A stretch of 64,000 nucleotides of DNA from UBA932 sp031548545 (GCA_031548545.1 JAVBQY010000004.1:1-64000), one strand, 5' to 3'. Shown: positions 34,437 through 43,694, counted from the stretch's first letter. Made by a program: numbers and translations. The notes: generated by a model from the letters alone, not told the origin.

Positions 34437-35630
34437 ATGAAGATGAAAAAAATCGTTGGTGCTGTATTGCTTCTTTGCCTGCTGGCATGTTCCGGCCGGG
34501 AAAATTCAAATGTTTTATTGAACAGCCGGAGGGTGCAAAATTTTTCCAGGGATAGCGTGGGCCTTGTCCTGACCGGGAAAGGCTATGGGGCTTTTGAACC
34601 CTTGTTAAAGACGGGTGTCTCCGTTTATAATGTGGTGTATAAGACGAGCTATCCGCAAGGGCATAGCATAGAGGCTTCCGGAGTGCTTTTTGTGCCGGAA
34701 AATTATAATGCCGCCGCGCCTACGGTGATCTACACCCATGGTACCTGCGGCAGGGAGGAGGCCCCCTCATTGCTGGCCGACAGTACGGCGCTTTATAATA
34801 ACGGAATGCTTACGGCCCTGATGTTGTCCTCCGCCTTCAATTGCGTAGTGCTGCAACCGGATTATACCGGCTATGGGGCTTCGGCGGATATAGTACATCC
34901 TTATTTACATAAACGCTATTTGCCGCAATCCTGCCTTGATTTCATGGAGGCCTATAAGCATTTTGCAAGCGCTGCGGATATGGCCTTTAATCCGCAGGTG
35001 GTGATTACCGGTTATTCCGAGGGTGGCTATGTGGCCGTGGCCCTGCATGAAATGATACAGGAAAATCCGGCTTCCGGCCTTAGGGTGCTTAAAACCCTTG
35101 CCGGTTCGGGTCCCTATGACAATACGGCCTTTGCCCTGGAATTGATGGCTAAGGATGTTGATCTGAGTCCTATAGAAATAAGCAGCTATTTGTGGGTGCT
35201 GGATATGTACAAGCGTGATTATGGGTATGCCAGGCCCTATGCGGAAATTTTCTCGGCAGAAGACAATGCCCGCCTGGAAGCCCATAACTATCAACTGGCC
35301 TACCTGGACCCTATGCAGTACGGCTTGCAGACCAATCCTGTGCGCCTGTTCAACCCGGCTTTCATTCCTGAAGTGCTGAACGGGGCCGATACCTCATTGT
35401 TGCGCATCGCAAAAGAAAATTCACTGACGGATTTTATGCCGGCCGACAGTCTGATCTTTGTTTACGGCGGGGCTGATACCTGGGTGTTGCCGGTGAATAC
35501 GGAGAATGCATATTCCAGGATGTCCGCCGGAGCCTGTCCGGTGAAAAAATATTTTCTTCCGGAGGGTACTCATCCTTCTACCTATCCTTTTTATGTGAAA
35601 GTATTGGTTGAAGGCCTGAGAAATTTATAG
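34437..35630 (+). CDS. Lipoprotein alpha/beta-hydrolase, copy 2
   Basis: 397 residues and a close paralogue of the preceding gene along its whole length. Shared blocks are LLKTGVS.YNVVYKT.YPQG, YTHGT, SSAFNCVVL.PDY.GYG, ITGYSEGGY.AVALQ/HE, FSAEDN and ADSLIFVYGGAD. The lipobox is LLACS (Cys near residue 18). Catalytic Ser (GYSEG), Asp and a late His (EGTHPST) are kept, so both copies look active. A GTG or ATG at 34443 is an alternative start. IspG begins six bases later. Confidence 0.8.
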   Translation: MKMKKIVGAVLLLCLLACSGRENSNVLLNSRRVQNFSRDSVGLVLTGKGYGAFEPLLKTGVSVYNVVYKTSYPQGHSIEASGVLFVPENYNAAAPTVIYTHGTCGREEAPSLLADSTALYNNGMLTALMLSSAFNCVVLQPDYTGYGASADIVHPYLHKRYLPQSCLDFMEAYKHFASAADMAFNPQVVITGYSEGGYVAVALHEMIQENPASGLRVLKTLAGSGPYDNTAFALELMAKDVDLSPIEISSYLWVLDMYKRDYGYARPYAEIFSAEDNARLEAHNYQLAYLDPMQYGLQTNPVRLFNPAFIPEVLNGADTSLLRIAKENSLTDFMPADSLIFVYGGADTWVLPVNTENAYSRMSAGACPVKKYFLPEGTHPSTYPFYVKVLVEGLRNL

Positions 35631-35636
35631 CTATTT

Positions 35637-36974
35637 ATGACAGCAAATTATCATCGCCGCGTAACGCGTGAAGTGAATGTGGGCGGATTGCCCATGGGGG
35701 GAGCACAGCCGTTGCGGGTGCAGACCATGACCACGACAGATACTTTGGATATAGCCGCTTCCGTAGCGCAATGTAAAAGGGTGGCCGATGCCGGCGCCGA
35801 TTATGTACGGCTGACCACGCAAGGATTGCGCGAGGTGGAGGCATTGGCGCAGATCAAGCAGGTTTTACGGGCGGATGGCTATGGTATCCCGCTCATCGCC
35901 GATGTACATTTCCTGCCTAAAGTGGCCCTGGCCGCCGCTGCCGTAGCGGATAAAGTACGCATTAATCCCGGGAACTTCGGAAAGACTCCGGAAGAGGCCC
36001 AGGCACAGCTGGAAGCCCTGTTTGCCGTTTGCCGGCAACACCATACGGCGTTGCGTATAGGGGTGAACCACGGTTCGCTGGCGCAGCGCATGACCGAATC
36101 GTATGGAGACAGTCCGCGGGGCATGCTGGAATCGGCCATGGAGTTTTTACGCATTTGCCGCCGGCATGATTTTAATGATGTGGTGGTCTCCATGAAGGCC
36201 AGCAATACACGGGTGATGGTGGAAGCTTACCGCCTGCTGGCGGCGGCCATGGAGGCCGAACAAATGGATTATCCCCTGCACCTGGGGGTAACCGAGGCCG
36301 GCGACGGGGATGACGGGCGGATTAAATCGGCTGTGGGCATAGGTACTTTGTTGGCCCAGGGCTTGGGTGATACCTTACGGGTATCCCTGACCGAAGCGCC
36401 GGAAAATGAAGTTCCGGTGGCGCAGGCCCTGACCCGGATAGCGCCCCAGTATCCTTACATTCCCGGAGGCTCCTTTCAGTCATCTCTGCTAAGGCAGTAT
36501 GAAGCCGCTACATATGAAGAGCTGCTATTGCGGATGGCTTGTGAAGCAGGCCCCGTATTGCTTGATAATCTGGCTGCCGACTTGCAGCTGACCGCTACTG
36601 TTGCCGGGCAGCCTTTGCCGGCCGGCACTTGTGAAGAGCTCGCTTTATCGTTATTGCAGGCGGCGCGGGTGCGTTTCACTAAGCCCGAATATATCGCTTG
36701 TCCCGGCTGTGGCCGTACGTTGTATGATTTACAACCGGTACTGGCCGCCGTAAAAGCGGCTACCGCGCAACTCAAAGAGCTGAAAATTGCCGTAATGGGT
36801 TGTATTGTCAATGGCCCCGGCGAAATGGCCGACGCCGACTATGGTTACGTGGGCGCAGGCCCCGGCCTGGTCACGCTTTATAAGGGCAGGGAAGCGGTTA
36901 AAAAAAATATTCCCCAACAGCAGGCTGTTGAGGAATTGGTACGTTTAATCAAAGAAAACGGGGACTGGCGGTAA
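35637..36974 (+). CDS. ispG: 4-hydroxy-3-methylbut-2-enyl diphosphate synthase IspG
   Basis: A 445-residue iron-sulfur enzyme of the MEP isoprenoid pathway, with an N-terminal TIM-barrel (VQTMTTTDT, VRLTTQG, LIADVHF, RINPGNFG) and a C-terminal cluster domain (CPGCGRTL, MGCIVNGPGE). It has the GVTEAGDGDDGRIKSAVGIG motif of the plant/Bacteroidota type, which normally carries a large middle A* domain. Here the segment between NEVPVAQAL and RFTKPEYIACPGC is only about 100 residues, so the inserted domain is much reduced. IspH of the same pathway lies at 57122. Confidence 0.92.
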   Translation: MTANYHRRVTREVNVGGLPMGGAQPLRVQTMTTTDTLDIAASVAQCKRVADAGADYVRLTTQGLREVEALAQIKQVLRADGYGIPLIADVHFLPKVALAAAAVADKVRINPGNFGKTPEEAQAQLEALFAVCRQHHTALRIGVNHGSLAQRMTESYGDSPRGMLESAMEFLRICRRHDFNDVVVSMKASNTRVMVEAYRLLAAAMEAEQMDYPLHLGVTEAGDGDDGRIKSAVGIGTLLAQGLGDTLRVSLTEAPENEVPVAQALTRIAPQYPYIPGGSFQSSLLRQYEAATYEELLLRMACEAGPVLLDNLAADLQLTATVAGQPLPAGTCEELALSLLQAARVRFTKPEYIACPGCGRTLYDLQPVLAAVKAATAQLKELKIAVMGCIVNGPGEMADADYGYVGAGPGLVTLYKGREAVKKNIPQQQAVEELVRLIKENGDWR

Positions 36975-36975
36975 G

Positions 36976-38181
36976 TTAGAATTTTACCTGCATGGCCTGG
37001 CATATCTTTTTAGGAATATCGGTGTTGTCCATCTTTCCGTTGAACAGCTCACTGCCGGCGCCGATAGCATAGACCGGAACGGCAATACCGGTATGGTCAT
37101 TGGTTGTCCAGCTTATCCCTATCTCTTTACTTTGTTTGGCCATGGCCGCACGTTCGGCTTCTTGGCGGGCGGCTTTATCCATATACGTTTTTGTATCTAC
37201 GGCTTTATGTTCCGCTTTCTTATCTACATCCAAAAGATTGGCCTCTTTGTCTATATTCAGGCCCATACCGCCGGTTTCATGGTCGGCCGTTACCACGATG
37301 AGGGTTTCATTGGGGTGTTGGTTGTAAAACGCTATAGCCACCTGTACGGCATTGGAAAAATCAATGGTTTCGAGGATGTTCGTGGCTGCGTCGTTGGCAT
37401 GGCCGGCCCAGTCTATTTTACCCCCTTCAATCATCACGAAAAAGCCCTTCTCATTGTTCAGTACCTTGATGGCGGCATCCGTAATCTGCGGAAGGCTGAG
37501 GTCTTCGGCCTTGCGGTCGATGGCGTAAGGGAGTTCGGCGCCCTTTTCTTCGGCCTGGAAGAGAATGACCTTATCCTGTCCGGCTTTAATATCAGAAGGC
37601 TGGCGTACAATAGTGTATCCGGCTTTGATGGCGGCTTGCTGCAGGTCGGGCCGGTCGCCTTTCTTTCCCTTAGGTTCGATAAACCCGCCGCTGCCGAAGA
37701 AGTTGAATTTGGTGCCCGGTAGCTGTCCGGCAATATCATAGTAGCTGGAACGTTTCAGGGAAGAGGCATAAAACGCGGCCGGCGTGGCATGGTCTATACC
37801 CACACTGCTGGCAACGCCTATTTTATAACCGGCAGCCTGAATCTTGTAGGTGATGGCGGTCAGTTTCTCTCCGGCAGGGTTGACACCCAACATGCCGTTA
37901 TTCGTTTTGAAGCCGGTAGACAGCGCTGTGCCGGCAGCAGACGAGCAGGTGACATAGGAACTGGCAGAAAAAGTAGTTGTCAGCCCGATCACCGGAAATT
38001 TACTGAATGATACATATTTATTGCCGACTACGTTGTCCTTGGCCGCCAGGTAGGCTTCAGCCGCCGACACCTGGGCCAGGCCCATACCGTCACCGATAAA
38101 CAGGAATACATACTTGGGCGTTTGGGCGGAGAGGCCGTAGCCGCAAAGGATAATGATGATGGATAGCAATGTTTTTTTCAT
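36976..38181 (-). CDS. Alkaline phosphatase
   Basis: 401 residues with a signal peptide ending near GLSAQ. Metal ligands are seen in FIGDGMG (Asp31) and ADHETGGMG (near residue 300); the nucleophile is Ser81 in TCSSAAGTALSTG, with Ser80 replacing the Asp that precedes it in E. coli PhoA. It is a periplasmic phosphomonoesterase. I chose ATG 38181 because it opens the signal peptide; a longer frame to 38262 runs through the promoter and a terminator. It converges with ispG with one base between stops. Confidence 0.92.
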   Translation of the reverse strand: MKKTLLSIIIILCGYGLSAQTPKYVFLFIGDGMGLAQVSAAEAYLAAKDNVVGNKYVSFSKFPVIGLTTTFSASSYVTCSSAAGTALSTGFKTNNGMLGVNPAGEKLTAITYKIQAAGYKIGVASSVGIDHATPAAFYASSLKRSSYYDIAGQLPGTKFNFFGSGGFIEPKGKKGDRPDLQQAAIKAGYTIVRQPSDIKAGQDKVILFQAEEKGAELPYAIDRKAEDLSLPQITDAAIKVLNNEKGFFVMIEGGKIDWAGHANDAATNILETIDFSNAVQVAIAFYNQHPNETLIVVTADHETGGMGLNIDKEANLLDVDKKAEHKAVDTKTYMDKAARQEAERAAMAKQSKEIGISWTTNDHTGIAVPVYAIGAGSELFNGKMDNTDIPKKICQAMQVKF

Positions 38182-38208
38182 AATAGATATATTAATTGTG
38201 AGCTGTGA

Positions 38209-38216
38209 CAAAGATA
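38209..38216 (-). promoter_or_regulatory. -7 box of the alkaline phosphatase gene
   Basis: TATCTTTG on the minus strand, 27 bases before the ATG at 38181 and immediately downstream of the exb operon terminator hairpin. Confidence 0.55.
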
Positions 38217-38217
38217 C

Positions 38218-38253
38218 AAAAAAAGCCTGTCTTTTTTTGGACAGGCTTTTTTT
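38218..38253 (-). terminator. Terminator of the exb operon
   Basis: GCCTGTC at 38225-38231 pairs with GACAGGC at 38240-38246, with A-tracts and T-tracts on the two sides, so it can act on either strand. On the minus strand it follows the last exbD gene by 17 bases. Confidence 0.85.
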
Positions 38254-38270
38254 GTATTGCAATTTTTACA

Positions 38271-38744
38271 TTATTTTACTACCGCCGGTTTTCGCGCCGA
38301 GTACGAAATTTTCAACGCACTGCAACGACGCAACTCCTGCTTGATATCGGAAACGATACCCATACGCACTTCCTGGTCTACTTTCAAAGAGGTGGTCATG
38401 AACTGACGGTCTGCTTCACTGAGACTTTCACGCTCTGAGGCGATAAAGTCACGGATGTCGGACACTTCTTTGTAAGAGTCATTAAGTTGAATACGGGCGT
38501 CCGTACCGAAGCGGGCCTGATAGCTCAGCGTCGGTGAACCGATATAAATGTAGCTGGTCAAGTCTTTCCGCTCGATTTTCACTACTTCGGAAGCTTCGGG
38601 GACTTTTACGATCACCAATTGTTCCGTTTCACGCAACTTGGTTACGGTCATGAAGAAGAATAGCAACATAAACACCACATCGGGCAGGGATGCTGTACTG
38701 ATCTGGGGTAATCCCCCTTTATTTTTTCTACCGAATTTTGCCAT
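38271..38744 (-). CDS. exbD: ExbD-like biopolymer transporter, second copy
   Basis: 157 residues: one N-terminal membrane helix (about 20-40, VFMLLFFFMTVTKLRE) preceded by a basic tail (GRKNKGG) and followed by a periplasmic domain. The Asp just before the helix (SLPDVVF) is the conserved proton-pathway aspartate of ExbD/TolR. It is the last gene of exbB-(4TM)-exbD-exbD and lies 14 bases from its paralogue. The two ExbD proteins probably form a mixed stator with ExbB. Confidence 0.9.
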   Translation of the reverse strand: MAKFGRKNKGGLPQISTASLPDVVFMLLFFFMTVTKLRETEQLVIVKVPEASEVVKIERKDLTSYIYIGSPTLSYQARFGTDARIQLNDSYKEVSDIRDFIASERESLSEADRQFMTTSLKVDQEVRMGIVSDIKQELRRCSALKISYSARKPAVVK

Positions 38745-38758
38745 TTTGATATTCTCCT

Positions 38759-39334
38759 TTATTTTTTGCCTACGTCTTTAGGTTCTGCCTCCGAAATGTT
38801 TTGCGGAATGGCTTTACGCACGGCTTCTTGTTGGTCTTCGGATAACTTGATATAAGGTTTACCGAATTTTGCCATGGAAAAGTCATCACGCAGCTCATTG
38901 AAAGCCGCCACTAACTCATTCTGTACTTGCAGGTAGGCGTTATAACTGGTTCCGCGGTCATTCTGCAGGGAAATAACGGCTTTTGACACGGAATATTCGC
39001 CAACACCCTCAATGTTTTTGATTTCTTTTTCGGGTTTGTTGGGGTCGTTCGCCGGGTTCAGGATGAACTCTTTCACCGTTTCCCTGAGCATGGTAATATC
39101 CATGGACTGGCTACCGGCGAAAAGCCTGTCATTCTTGTTGATCAATATCATCATGATATTTCTGCGGTTGACTTTCACATCCTCCTGCTTCTGCGCTTCG
39201 TCAGGCATAGGAGGCAAGCGACGGGCCAAACCCGAATCAATATCCATGGTCGTAGTGATCAGGAAGAATATAAGCATCAAGAACGCGATGTCAGCCGTTG
39301 ATCCTGAGTTGACTTCAGGTACTGGTTTTGCCAT
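38759..39334 (-). CDS. exbD: ExbD-like biopolymer transporter, first copy
   Basis: 191 residues with the ExbD layout: basic-to-polar N-terminus, conserved Asp in STADIAFLMLIFF (about residue 15), a membrane helix to about 33, and a long periplasmic domain with MDIDSGLARRLPP and a C-terminal polar tail. It is larger than the second ExbD. Its product would couple proton flow to a TonB-like protein; no tonB gene is in the window. Confidence 0.9.
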   Translation of the reverse strand: MAKPVPEVNSGSTADIAFLMLIFFLITTTMDIDSGLARRLPPMPDEAQKQEDVKVNRRNIMMILINKNDRLFAGSQSMDITMLRETVKEFILNPANDPNKPEKEIKNIEGVGEYSVSKAVISLQNDRGTSYNAYLQVQNELVAAFNELRDDFSMAKFGKPYIKLSEDQQEAVRKAIPQNISEAEPKDVGKK

Positions 39335-39351
39335 AGTTCTCTAAATTATTA

Positions 39352-39771
39352 TTAACGATTTCTAATCATGTTAACAGCACCACCTACAACGATGGCTGCA
39401 AAGGCTGCAAAGGCTAAGATATACATGGCTATAAGACCAGTATCCGTCAATTTGAATACGCCTTCGGAAGGCTCCATCCCGGTGATGGCTATTTTCTCAC
39501 TGGATGCCAGTGTGTAGGAAATAACCAATACGAGTAACATCAAGCCGATATTGATCCCGGCTTTTTTCAGTGTTTTCGGATTCTGGAGCATGTAGATAAT
39601 GGGAAGACCAACGGCCAGGATAGCGGCTCCTATAGTCAAAATATAAGACCATGCCAGGAAGGATCCTACGGCTCCCATATCGTCCATGGTGGCCGGAGCC
39701 AGCATGAACCATAAGAGGAAGATCACCGAGATGATCATCAGGGCTACGCCCACGTATTTAATATACTTCAT
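39352..39771 (-). CDS. Four-helix membrane protein in the exb cluster
   Basis: A 139-residue hydrophobic protein with four predicted membrane helices (about 5-24, 37-62, 71-90, 110-135) and a short extracytoplasmic loop ATMDDMGAVG. I recognise no family function. The conserved position between exbB and exbD genes and gaps of 11-17 bases suggest that it works with the ExbB-ExbD motor. Confidence 0.75.
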   Translation of the reverse strand: MKYIKYVGVALMIISVIFLLWFMLAPATMDDMGAVGSFLAWSYILTIGAAILAVGLPIIYMLQNPKTLKKAGINIGLMLLVLVISYTLASSEKIAITGMEPSEGVFKLTDTGLIAMYILAFAAFAAIVVGGAVNMIRNR

Positions 39772-39782
39772 GTTAAGTCGAA

Positions 39783-40523
39783 TTATTTTTTGTTGTGTTT
39801 AACCAGGATGTCGATCAAAGAGATAGAACTATCTTCCATAGCGATTACCAGGGTGTCAATTTTAGATACGATGTAGTTGTAGAACATCTGGAGGATAATA
39901 GCTACCACCAAACCACCTACGGTCGTGATCAAAGCCACTTTCATACCGGCAGCCACAATGGTCGGAGAAATATCACCGGCAGCCTGGATAGCGTCGAAAG
40001 CCTCGATCATACCGATAACCGTTCCCAAGAACCCTAACATAGGGGCGGTAGCGATGAACAACTGGATCCATGACAGCCCGTTTTCCAAGAGGCTCATTTG
40101 TACGGAACCATAAGAAACAACTGTTTTTTCCACTACTTCGATACCTTCGTCCATGCGGCTCAAGCCCTGGTAGAAAATACTGGCGACAGGGCCACGGGTA
40201 TTGCGGCAAACATCTTTTGCAGCTTCAACACCGCCTTTAGCTAAGGCTTCTTCGATTTTCTTTAATAATTTTTGAGTGTTCACGGTAGCCAGGTTCAAAT
40301 ACAGAATACGCTCAATAGCAATAGCCAAACCCAGAACCAGCGTTAAAAGAATGGTAGCCATAAAGCCGGCGCCCCCTTCAATGAATTTAATCTTCAGTTG
40401 CTGGTGAATGGGAACTTCAGTGGTTGTTTGCAGTGCTGAAAGGTCAGCTTCCTGAGCAATGGCATACTGTGCGCTGAAAACCATAAGACCGAGAACGGTC
40501 AGGATCATAAACAGTTTTTTCAT
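39783..40523 (-). CDS. exbB: ExbB/TolQ proton channel protein
   Basis: 246 residues: a signal-like N-terminal segment ending near AIAQ, then the MotA/TolQ/ExbB domain with helices at about 46-66, 140-165 (ATAPMLGFLGTVIGMI) and 185-210 (KVALITTVGGLVVAI). The conserved Thr in LITT and the Gly-rich motif are present. An N-terminal extra segment before the first helix is usual in Bacteroidota. I chose ATG 40523. It opens the exbB-4TM-exbD-exbD operon. Confidence 0.93.
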   Translation of the reverse strand: MKKLFMILTVLGLMVFSAQYAIAQEADLSALQTTTEVPIHQQLKIKFIEGGAGFMATILLTLVLGLAIAIERILYLNLATVNTQKLLKKIEEALAKGGVEAAKDVCRNTRGPVASIFYQGLSRMDEGIEVVEKTVVSYGSVQMSLLENGLSWIQLFIATAPMLGFLGTVIGMIEAFDAIQAAGDISPTIVAAGMKVALITTVGGLVVAIILQMFYNYIVSKIDTLVIAMEDSSISLIDILVKHNKK

Positions 40524-40578
40524 GGTGTTTGTGAATGTTTGAATGTTTAACAATTTATTGATTTTAATTTTAATTTCT

Positions 40579-40586
40579 CAAAAATA
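40579..40586 (-). promoter_or_regulatory. -7 box of the exb operon
   Basis: TATTTTTG on the minus strand, 55 bases upstream of the exbB ATG. Confidence 0.4.
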
Positions 40587-40616
40587 TAAAATAGCAGCGC
40601 AAGTTACGAATAAAAT

Positions 40617-41645
40617 TTAACCTACACTCACTTCGCCACTAATATTTTTTTTCCATTCGTGTTTAACTTCTTCATTATTTGGATATTGCCCGAGAAGGAA
40701 AAATAATTTGCAAATAGCGGCTTCTGTGGTGCTATCATATCCGCTGATTACTCCTACTTGTTTCAAAGCCAGCCCTGTAGCGTATTTTTCCATATCTACT
40801 CCGCCGGTACGGCATTGGGTGACATTAATCATCAAAAGCCCCTTATCACTAGCCTTTTTCAGCGTTTCAATAAACCAGGGAGCCGTAGGTGCGTTGCCTG
40901 ATCCGTAAGTCTCTAGTACGACAGCTCTTAGGTTGTCATGGCAGAGTACGCTTTCCATGAAGGGACGGCTGATGCCCGGGAAAATTTTCAGGATACCAAC
41001 GCGGTTGTCAAGGCGGCTGTGGATGCGTAAGGGTTTTCCCCATACTTCGGGATAGTGAATGGCGTTGGTGTCGAATTTGATATGTATGCCGGCTTCGGCC
41101 AGCGGCGGGTAATTGCCTGAGCGGAATGCGCGGAATTGTTCGGCGCTGTCTTTGGTGATCCGGTTACCGCGAAAGAGTTTGCTTTCAAAAAACACGCAGA
41201 CTTCCGGTACATAGGGGTGTCCGTTATGTTGTGCGGCTGCTATTTCAATGGCCGATATGAGGTTTTCCAACCCGTCTGTGCGGATCATGCCGATGGGAAG
41301 CTGGCTGCCGGTAAGCACTACGGGCTTTTCCAGGTTTTCCAGCATAAAGCTGAGGGCGGAGGCGGTGTAAGCCATGGTATCGGTGCCGTGGAGAATTACA
41401 AAGCCGGTGTATTTGTCGTAATTGTCGGCGATAATCCGGCACAACTCAATCCAGAATTCAGGCTGCACGTCCGACGAGTCGATCAGGGGGTCAAAACTGA
41501 TGGTGTCAATCGCGAAACCGAATTTCTTGAGCATGGGCACCTCTTCGCTGATCTGGTCGAAGTTGACGGGTTCCAGCGCACCCGTTTCTGGGTTTTGCTT
41601 CATGCCTATGGTGCCGCCGGTGTAAATTACGAGTATGCTGTTCAT
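40617..41645 (-). CDS. ansA: Type I (cytoplasmic) L-asparaginase
   Basis: 342 residues without a signal peptide. The two catalytic threonine motifs are TGGTIG near residue 10 and HGTDTMAYTASAL near residue 90, with the Ser-Asp and Lys positions of the AnsA family. It hydrolyses asparagine to aspartate and ammonia. It is a single gene separated from tatD by an 87-base gap of 'aagggtgaa'-type sequence. Confidence 0.94.
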   Translation of the reverse strand: MNSILVIYTGGTIGMKQNPETGALEPVNFDQISEEVPMLKKFGFAIDTISFDPLIDSSDVQPEFWIELCRIIADNYDKYTGFVILHGTDTMAYTASALSFMLENLEKPVVLTGSQLPIGMIRTDGLENLISAIEIAAAQHNGHPYVPEVCVFFESKLFRGNRITKDSAEQFRAFRSGNYPPLAEAGIHIKFDTNAIHYPEVWGKPLRIHSRLDNRVGILKIFPGISRPFMESVLCHDNLRAVVLETYGSGNAPTAPWFIETLKKASDKGLLMINVTQCRTGGVDMEKYATGLALKQVGVISGYDSTTEAAICKLFFLLGQYPNNEEVKHEWKKNISGEVSVG

Positions 41646-41732
41646 AAAACTAAATGTAAAAAACTAAAAGGTGAAAAGTAAAGGGTGAAGGGTGAAACAC
41701 CTGCGGTGTCTTTACGCTTTTTACCCTGAGCC

Positions 41733-42500
41733 TTAAATAGAAAAGAGCTGTTGGGCGTTGCGGGTGGTGGTGGTTTCCACCTCTTCGCGGGTGCAGCCTT
41801 TGAGTGCGGCTATCTTCGCTACAATATAGCTGAGATGGGCGCTCTCGTTACGTTGGCCGCGGAAAGGGACCGGACTGAGCCACGGGGCGTCGGTTTCCAA
41901 AATAATATGGCTAAGGTCGCTATTTTTTACCACATCTGCAAGGCCGGCATTCTTAAAGGTCACCACGCCGCCTATGCCCATTTTGAAGTCTCCGTATTGT
42001 TGAATACGCCGGAAGGTCTCTATACTGCCGGAGAAAGCATGGAAGACGCCGCGTAGGGGCAGTCCCTTTACTTTGTCAAGCACGGAAAACAGCACATCAA
42101 AGGCGTCGCGTGCATGGATGATCAGCGGAAGCTTATAGTGAGCCGACAGGCGGAGTTGTTGTTCGAAGGCCAATTCTTGTTCGGCTATGAATTCTTTGCT
42201 ATGGTAGAGGTCTATGCCGGTTTCACCGATGGCGATGAAGGCCTGGCTGGCCAGCTGTTCTTCGATAAAGTCCATTTCTTCTTTCCAGTTAGCCAGCACT
42301 TCGGTGGGGTGTAGCCCGATGGCCGGGAAAGCAAGGCCCGGGTAGCGGCGTACCACATCCATCATGGGCGCGAAGGAGGCGCGGTTAACGCCCGGAATAA
42401 TGAATTGCTGCACGCCGGCTGATTGTGCGCGGGTTATAACATCGGAAATATCGGTCGTAAACTCATCGGCGTAAAGATGGACATGGGTATCTATAATCAT
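41733..42500 (-). CDS. tatD: TatD family metal-dependent hydrolase
   Basis: 255 residues of an amidohydrolase-fold nuclease: DTHVHL at the start, AIGETGIDLY near residue 90, HARDA near 125, and a late ETDAPWLSP. These are the metal ligands of TatD/YcfH DNases. I chose ATG 42500, directly before IIDTHVHL; a -7 box (TATCTTTG, 42531 to 42524) lies 23 bases upstream. Confidence 0.93.
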   Translation of the reverse strand: MIIDTHVHLYADEFTTDISDVITRAQSAGVQQFIIPGVNRASFAPMMDVVRRYPGLAFPAIGLHPTEVLANWKEEMDFIEEQLASQAFIAIGETGIDLYHSKEFIAEQELAFEQQLRLSAHYKLPLIIHARDAFDVLFSVLDKVKGLPLRGVFHAFSGSIETFRRIQQYGDFKMGIGGVVTFKNAGLADVVKNSDLSHIILETDAPWLSPVPFRGQRNESAHLSYIVAKIAALKGCTREEVETTTTRNAQQLFSI

Positions 42501-42523
42501 TGCAGTACTTGAATTAAGCACCA

Positions 42524-42531
42524 CAAAGATA
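42524..42531 (-). promoter_or_regulatory. -7 box of tatD
   Basis: TATCTTTG on the minus strand between tatD and dprA. Confidence 0.5.
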
Positions 42532-42563
42532 GGAAATTTTACTTGCTAAACCATCGTTTGTAT

Positions 42564-43694
42564 TCAGTTGCCGGATTTCAGGCTAAAGTGCTTGCCCGGC
42601 AGGCGCTTTAACAGGCCTTTCAGTTCCATATTCAATAATAAGGCCGATAGCTGTCCTGCGGGAAGCCGGGTGGCGGCGCAGAGCGCATCAATAGACAGTT
42701 GTTCTTTGCCGGTAAAGGCGGTGATCAATAGCTCTTCTTCCGCCGTAGGTGCTTTAAACGCCGGGTACGTTGCGGTACCGGGCGCGGAAGCGGCGCAGGG
42801 TGCCGCTTCCCATCCTAAGGCGTACTCAATATCCTGGGCGCTTTGCACCAATGCGGCCTTATTGAGCCGTATCAGTTCGTTGCAGCCCTCGGAGGCCTTG
42901 TCGCCCAGCCGGCCGGGGACCGCCAGGGTGTCGCGGTTATAACTGGCGGCGATGTCGGCCGTGACCAGGGCGCCGCCTTTGGCATGGGATTCTACTACCA
43001 GCGTAGCATCGGACAGTCCGGCAATGATCCGGTTGCGCCGCAGGAAATTTTGCCGGCTGATCACTGTGCCGGAGGTGAAATCACTCACCAGCGCTCCGTC
43101 CTGTTCTATGATTTGCCGGGCGGTGGCGGTATGTGCGGCGGGGTATATCCTGTTCAGGCCGGTACCCATTACGACGATGGTAGGCAGCCTGTGTTCCAGC
43201 GCGGCGCGATGGGCGCAGATGTCTATCCCGTAGGCCAGGCCGCTCACAATTACCGGCCGGTGTCCGCGCTCTGCCAGTTCGCCTATGATTTGTGCGCAAA
43301 TGCCGGTGCCGTAGGCTGTGGCATGACGGGTGCCTACCACGCTGAGCAGCTTGGAGTGGTTAAAATCCACCTTCCCTTTGGCGAAAAAAACTACAGGCCC
43401 GTCCTCGCATTGCCGCAGGCGTTCGGGATAAGCCGGCTCATTGTAACAATAAGTATCAATTTTGTATTTATCGATGAAACGCAACTCTTCTTCGGCCGTT
43501 TTCAACACTTGCTGTGTGCTGATTTCGCGGGTGAGTACAGGGCCTATTCCCGGAATTTTTTGCAGCAGGGATACCGGGCTTTTGAATACGGCCTCGGCGT
43601 TGCCGCAATGTTCAATCAGGCGTTTGGCCAAAATACTTCCTATACCGGGAATAAGCCCGATAGCAATATAATATTGCAATTCGTGGTGGTTCAT
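42564..43694 (-). CDS. dprA: DNA-processing protein DprA
   Basis: 376 residues: N-terminal helix-hairpin-helix-like segment (IPGIGSILAKRLIEHC, IPGIGPVLTREI), the Rossmann DprA core with VSGLAYGIDICAHRAAL and the GGALVTADIAASYNR motif, and a C-terminal winged helix. It loads RecA on incoming single-stranded DNA in natural transformation. No other competence gene is nearby. Confidence 0.95.
   Translation of the reverse strand: MNHHELQYYIAIGLIPGIGSILAKRLIEHCGNAEAVFKSPVSLLQKIPGIGPVLTREISTQQVLKTAEEELRFIDKYKIDTYCYNEPAYPERLRQCEDGPVVFFAKGKVDFNHSKLLSVVGTRHATAYGTGICAQIIGELAERGHRPVIVSGLAYGIDICAHRAALEHRLPTIVVMGTGLNRIYPAAHTATARQIIEQDGALVSDFTSGTVISRQNFLRRNRIIAGLSDATLVVESHAKGGALVTADIAASYNRDTLAVPGRLGDKASEGCNELIRLNKAALVQSAQDIEYALGWEAAPCAASAPGTATYPAFKAPTAEEELLITAFTGKEQLSIDALCAATRLPAGQLSALLLNMELKGLLKRLPGKHFSLKSGN

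Noticed and set aside
41646..41732. Repeated 'aagggtgaa'-type purine words between ansA and tatD
   Set aside because: Similar words occur at other gaps (about 3470, 18350, 45540); they look like neutral low-complexity tails without a defined structure.
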